Shown here: positions 61,049 to 64,000 of the stretch, piece by piece
Position numbering within the stretch: position 1 is the first letter of the stretch
Layout: the number at the start of each line of letters is the position of its first letter
Origin: Ilex aquifolium
Taxonomy: Eukaryota; Streptophyta; Magnoliopsida; Aquifoliales; Aquifoliaceae
Reading direction: 5' to 3'
DNA length: 64,000 nucleotides
Assembly (NCBI GenBank): GCA_951799425.1
Contig: OX637392.1
Coordinates: forward strand, 37,483,593 to 37,547,592
The notes under the pieces: model-generated
The model's database searches: none
Told to the model about the DNA's origin: nothing
What the model saw: the letters and a program-made list of their open reading frames with translations, nothing else
Made by a program: the position numbers and the translations under genes

Positions 61049-62245
61049 ATTACTTTTCCCAACTATATTCTTCGATAGTATAAGCATGAGAACTTTACAT
61101 CTTTTTTTTTTTTCATTTTTAAGAACCACCATCACTCCCCTATGAGATGTTGTCAAATCAATTCTGATATAACCAAGGTAGGATAAAATATTTCAGATTT
61201 TTGGCTTAGTTATTTTATTGGACTTAATTAAGAATCGAAATTCATTCAAAAGACGCTCAATCACGGCTTCTAGGGATGAATATCATAAGAAAATAACCAA
61301 GGTCAAGACTCAAATCAAAACAACAACTACCTAAAATCACGTTTCAAGAGCTATTGACAATATATTTCATATGAAAATAATTCAGAAATAAACAATTATT
61401 CATAATACCAATATTACTCAAAACAAAAATAATGAGATTATTGAATAGGATTCGCTAAATGAAATTATCCTTATTTGTGTAAATTTCGATATTACTCCAA
61501 GAAAAGACTAGCTCAAAAACTCACAAATGACATATATAACTCATCTCTAGTATGTATATCAAGTCTCAAAGTAAAGGTATTATTTTCTAAACTCTAATAT
61601 TAGCATAGTCAAATGTGCACTGAATTTGAGTTTTAATTAGGAACACAACTTATGCTACTAAAACATATTATTAAGTTTTATAATAAGCTTAAATATAAAT
61701 AAATTCAAATCCAAATTAAATATTTCCTAACTTGATGCTAGTCAAGTCATAAGAACATGATTCAAGACAATTAAATTTTTTTTTTTAAAATAAACCTATA
61801 AAATTCAAACAAAATAGAAATTATTCACAACACCAAACACACCCTCACCCACAATCCAAATTCAACATTTTCCTTAATGTAAAAATAGATGCCTAAACGC
61901 TCAATAAAGATAATGAAAAATGATGGGGTAAGAATACCTGGTGCCTCAACAACTCTAAAACCTACAAAATTACACAACTTAAAAAGAAAAGCATAATTAA
62001 AAAAAAAACATAAAATAATAAAATAAAAATCTAAACTAAAACCTAACTACTATTATACTACAAAAAAGAAATATAGTGATCAATTGGGCTTCAATTCAGA
62101 CTTGAATGCTTGACTATTCAATTTCAACATCTTGAAATTATGATGTTGTAGTAACTCCTCCAATCCAATTTTCCACTCAACACAGCTTTAAACAATTCAA
62201 CAAAACATAAATGTATCCATCTTCATATAGATCTGGAAAAAAAAA

Positions 62246-62620
62246 TTAGACATAAAATGGTCTTTGTCTATCTTGTGTAGCACTCAAATTAACTCTCTGA
62301 ACCTCACCAAACTTGGACATATTAATCTCATCATTACTTCTTGATATTGAAGATTCCTTAGGTTCTTGGGCCTCCTTTGGGCTAGTAGTTTCAAGGATGT
62401 CTTCATCATCAAAAGTAGTAATGGATTGACCATGTTCAAGCTGTAATTCAGAGAAAGAAGCATTCTCACTACATTGACCGTATGAAATTTGTTGTACTTG
62501 AGTGAAAGATTGATTTCTCAATATAGTAGTCAACGTGGTCAGAGTGTCTCTTACATCATTTAAAGCTAGAGTAGTTTAAGATTTTAAATCATGTAAAGCT
62601 TTGTTAAGTTGGGTATTGAA
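62246..62620 (-). pseudogene. Unrecognised ORF remnant in element C
   Basis: Open from 62533 to 62246 (95 residues, Ser/Glu-rich C-terminus with DDEDILETTSPKEAQEPKES). The frame continues upstream through one stop to the LTR at 62622, with a helical LNKALHDLKS / LNDVRDTLTTL pattern. It could be a gag fragment; no motif proves it. Confidence 0.25.
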
Positions 62621-62622
62621 AG

Positions 62623-64000
62623 TGTTACGCCCCAATTTTCATTAAAGCGTGATTTAATAAAAAGAGATATTTACCCAAAATTCTCTTGCCGGTTTACAAT
62701 AATAATTGAATGAAATGAAACATTTGGTTTTATCAAAACATATTTGATTTTTTCTTTTCAAAATTTCGGCAGAATTTCCTTTGAAAATTGGGCTTCCAAC
62801 CAGCTAGTAAGAGCATCCCTGTGAGAGCATAACATAATTTAAACTAACTAAACATCCACAACATGCCTCCATCAAAAATATAATCCAACTAAATCCGGGG
62901 TGGCAATTAGAGGTCTACGAAGTCCTCTCAAACCCGGATACATCCAATACCAATATATACCACAACTTAGTACACAAAGTCATAACTTTACATTACAATA
63001 TCCAAAATAATAATCCCTCTATGGGATGGTCTAGTGTACACCACAAATGCCTCAAAACAACATTTTCAAACACAATGTTTGATGCTAACATTTCTACATA
63101 AGTTCTAAAGGTAAATACAAAAAGCCTCCAAAAGAAATTCTTTCTAGTCTCAAGCTCCCACAAGCATTTCATCACCTATGCCCCAAGATGCATGCTAGTT
63201 TTTGAAAATATTAGTAAGGGATGAGCAACCATAGCTCAGTAGGATAATCCTTTTCCCAAGCATTTACAAGGTTTTAAATACCAACATTCACAAACCATAC
63301 GAATAAGTAATAAAAGCTTTTTATAATCAAGTATAGGTACAAGATAATAAGTAAAACATTTATAAAAATCTCCCAACACCTCAACATTAGAAATATACAA
63401 GGTATAAATTAAAGGTTTATATATTTAAAGCCAAACCATCATAGCAAATATCATGCATGCCTTGCATATGGACAATATCATCAACCACATCGGTTCACGC
63501 ATGAACCATCCCCAGGGAAACTTTTGGGTCTTGCACCCTAGGGTCTCATCGCCCTTCTTGTTTTTCAAGGGGAATGTGTAGGGCACAACTTGTGACGCCA
63601 CATAAGTCATCACCGAAAATCACTACCATAACCAATCCCCCTTAGGACTAGTAGCCACCTTGGCAACCCACTCAATAGGCCCAATCGTCTACTAACCCTC
63701 TGCTTGTCAATATCTAACATACATTTTCCAAAAATCATTATTTTCTATATCCATAAATCCTTTTGAAAACCCATGTCATAACCTTGACATTTTATCAAAC
63801 ATATAGTATACTCAAATCTCAAAATTTGCATTTTCAAAACAACACAACCAATTCCAAGAAAATAAGTCATATATATATGTACAAGATCATAGCACACTTC
63901 AAAAACCCCCCAAATCATGGGTTTAATCAAATACCCATAACTAAAATCAATCTAGGGTTTCAAACAATATCCATAAATATGCAAATACCAGACATCACAT
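62623..64000 (+). mobile_element. Start of an LTR or LTR element running off the window
   Basis: Begins TGTTACGCCCCAATTTTC after GAAAG, and the sequence changes character there. The start and the mid-part phrase (GAGCAACCATAGCTCAGTAGG near 63222) resemble the solo LTR at 7776 (GTGAGCACGAAGCTCTGTAA near 8162). The remaining sequence to the window end has no coding frame I can support. Confidence 0.5.

Larger units (their letters stand above)
59659..62622 (-). mobile_element. Internal region of element C (partial, no pol seen)
   Basis: 59659-59850 and 60081-60200 match the LTR-proximal internal part of element A (CTAGTAATA, GCATTTAGCWTATGCAACAA, GTCTCGTGA). 61830-61910 matches the central spacer of A (compare 5737-5790). 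The env-position ORF is absent or unrecognisable. It is interrupted by a SINE and a hAT MITE and ends at the LTR starting 62623. Confidence 0.55.

Overview
This is nuclear DNA from a plant, most likely a woody eudicot. It is AT-rich, has spliced genes with canonical GT/AG introns, and is crowded with plant transposable elements. Two convincing host genes are present: a CASP-like four-membrane-span protein (about 24.4-25.9 kb, +) and a JMJ14/JMJ18-type histone H3K4 demethylase (about 37.9-55.4 kb, +). No tRNA, rRNA, CRISPR or organelle genes were seen.

Layout. 1-16096 is an Athila-type Ty3/gypsy retrotransposon on the minus strand (element A), cut by the window edge inside its 3' LTR. It has a tRNA-Asp-type primer site, decayed gag-PR-RT-RNaseH-IN, then two further ORFs between integrase and the 3' LTR. 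A solo LTR (7776-10131) of another family interrupts RNase H. 16097-22223 is the 3' part of a second, older copy of the same family on the plus strand (element B), into which A inserted. 22224-37860 is intergenic DNA holding the CASP-like gene, several non-autonomous hAT-like elements with 8-bp target duplications, copia and LTR remnants, microsatellites and minisatellites. 37.9-55.4 kb is the demethylase gene; its introns carry three hAT-like insertions with 8-bp duplications. 55.4-64 kb is again transposon territory: a Mutator-like MITE, a dead PIF/Harbinger transposase, a diverged Athila relative (element C) carrying a tRNA-derived SINE and a second copy of the hAT MITE found in the demethylase gene, and the start of another LTR at 62623 that runs off the window.

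The most unusual signal is in A and B. Both LTR U3 regions carry clusters of the palindrome CGTTCGAACG upstream of a TATA box. The same arrangement (palindrome cluster, TATA box, then an ATG about 215 bp downstream) recurs inside both elements, just 5' of the ORF that occupies the env position. This suggests an internal promoter built from the same cis-elements as the LTR. A second small conserved ORF with a Cys/His cluster lies between integrase and that ORF in both copies.

All assignments come from reading the sequence and from general knowledge of these families; no database search was possible.
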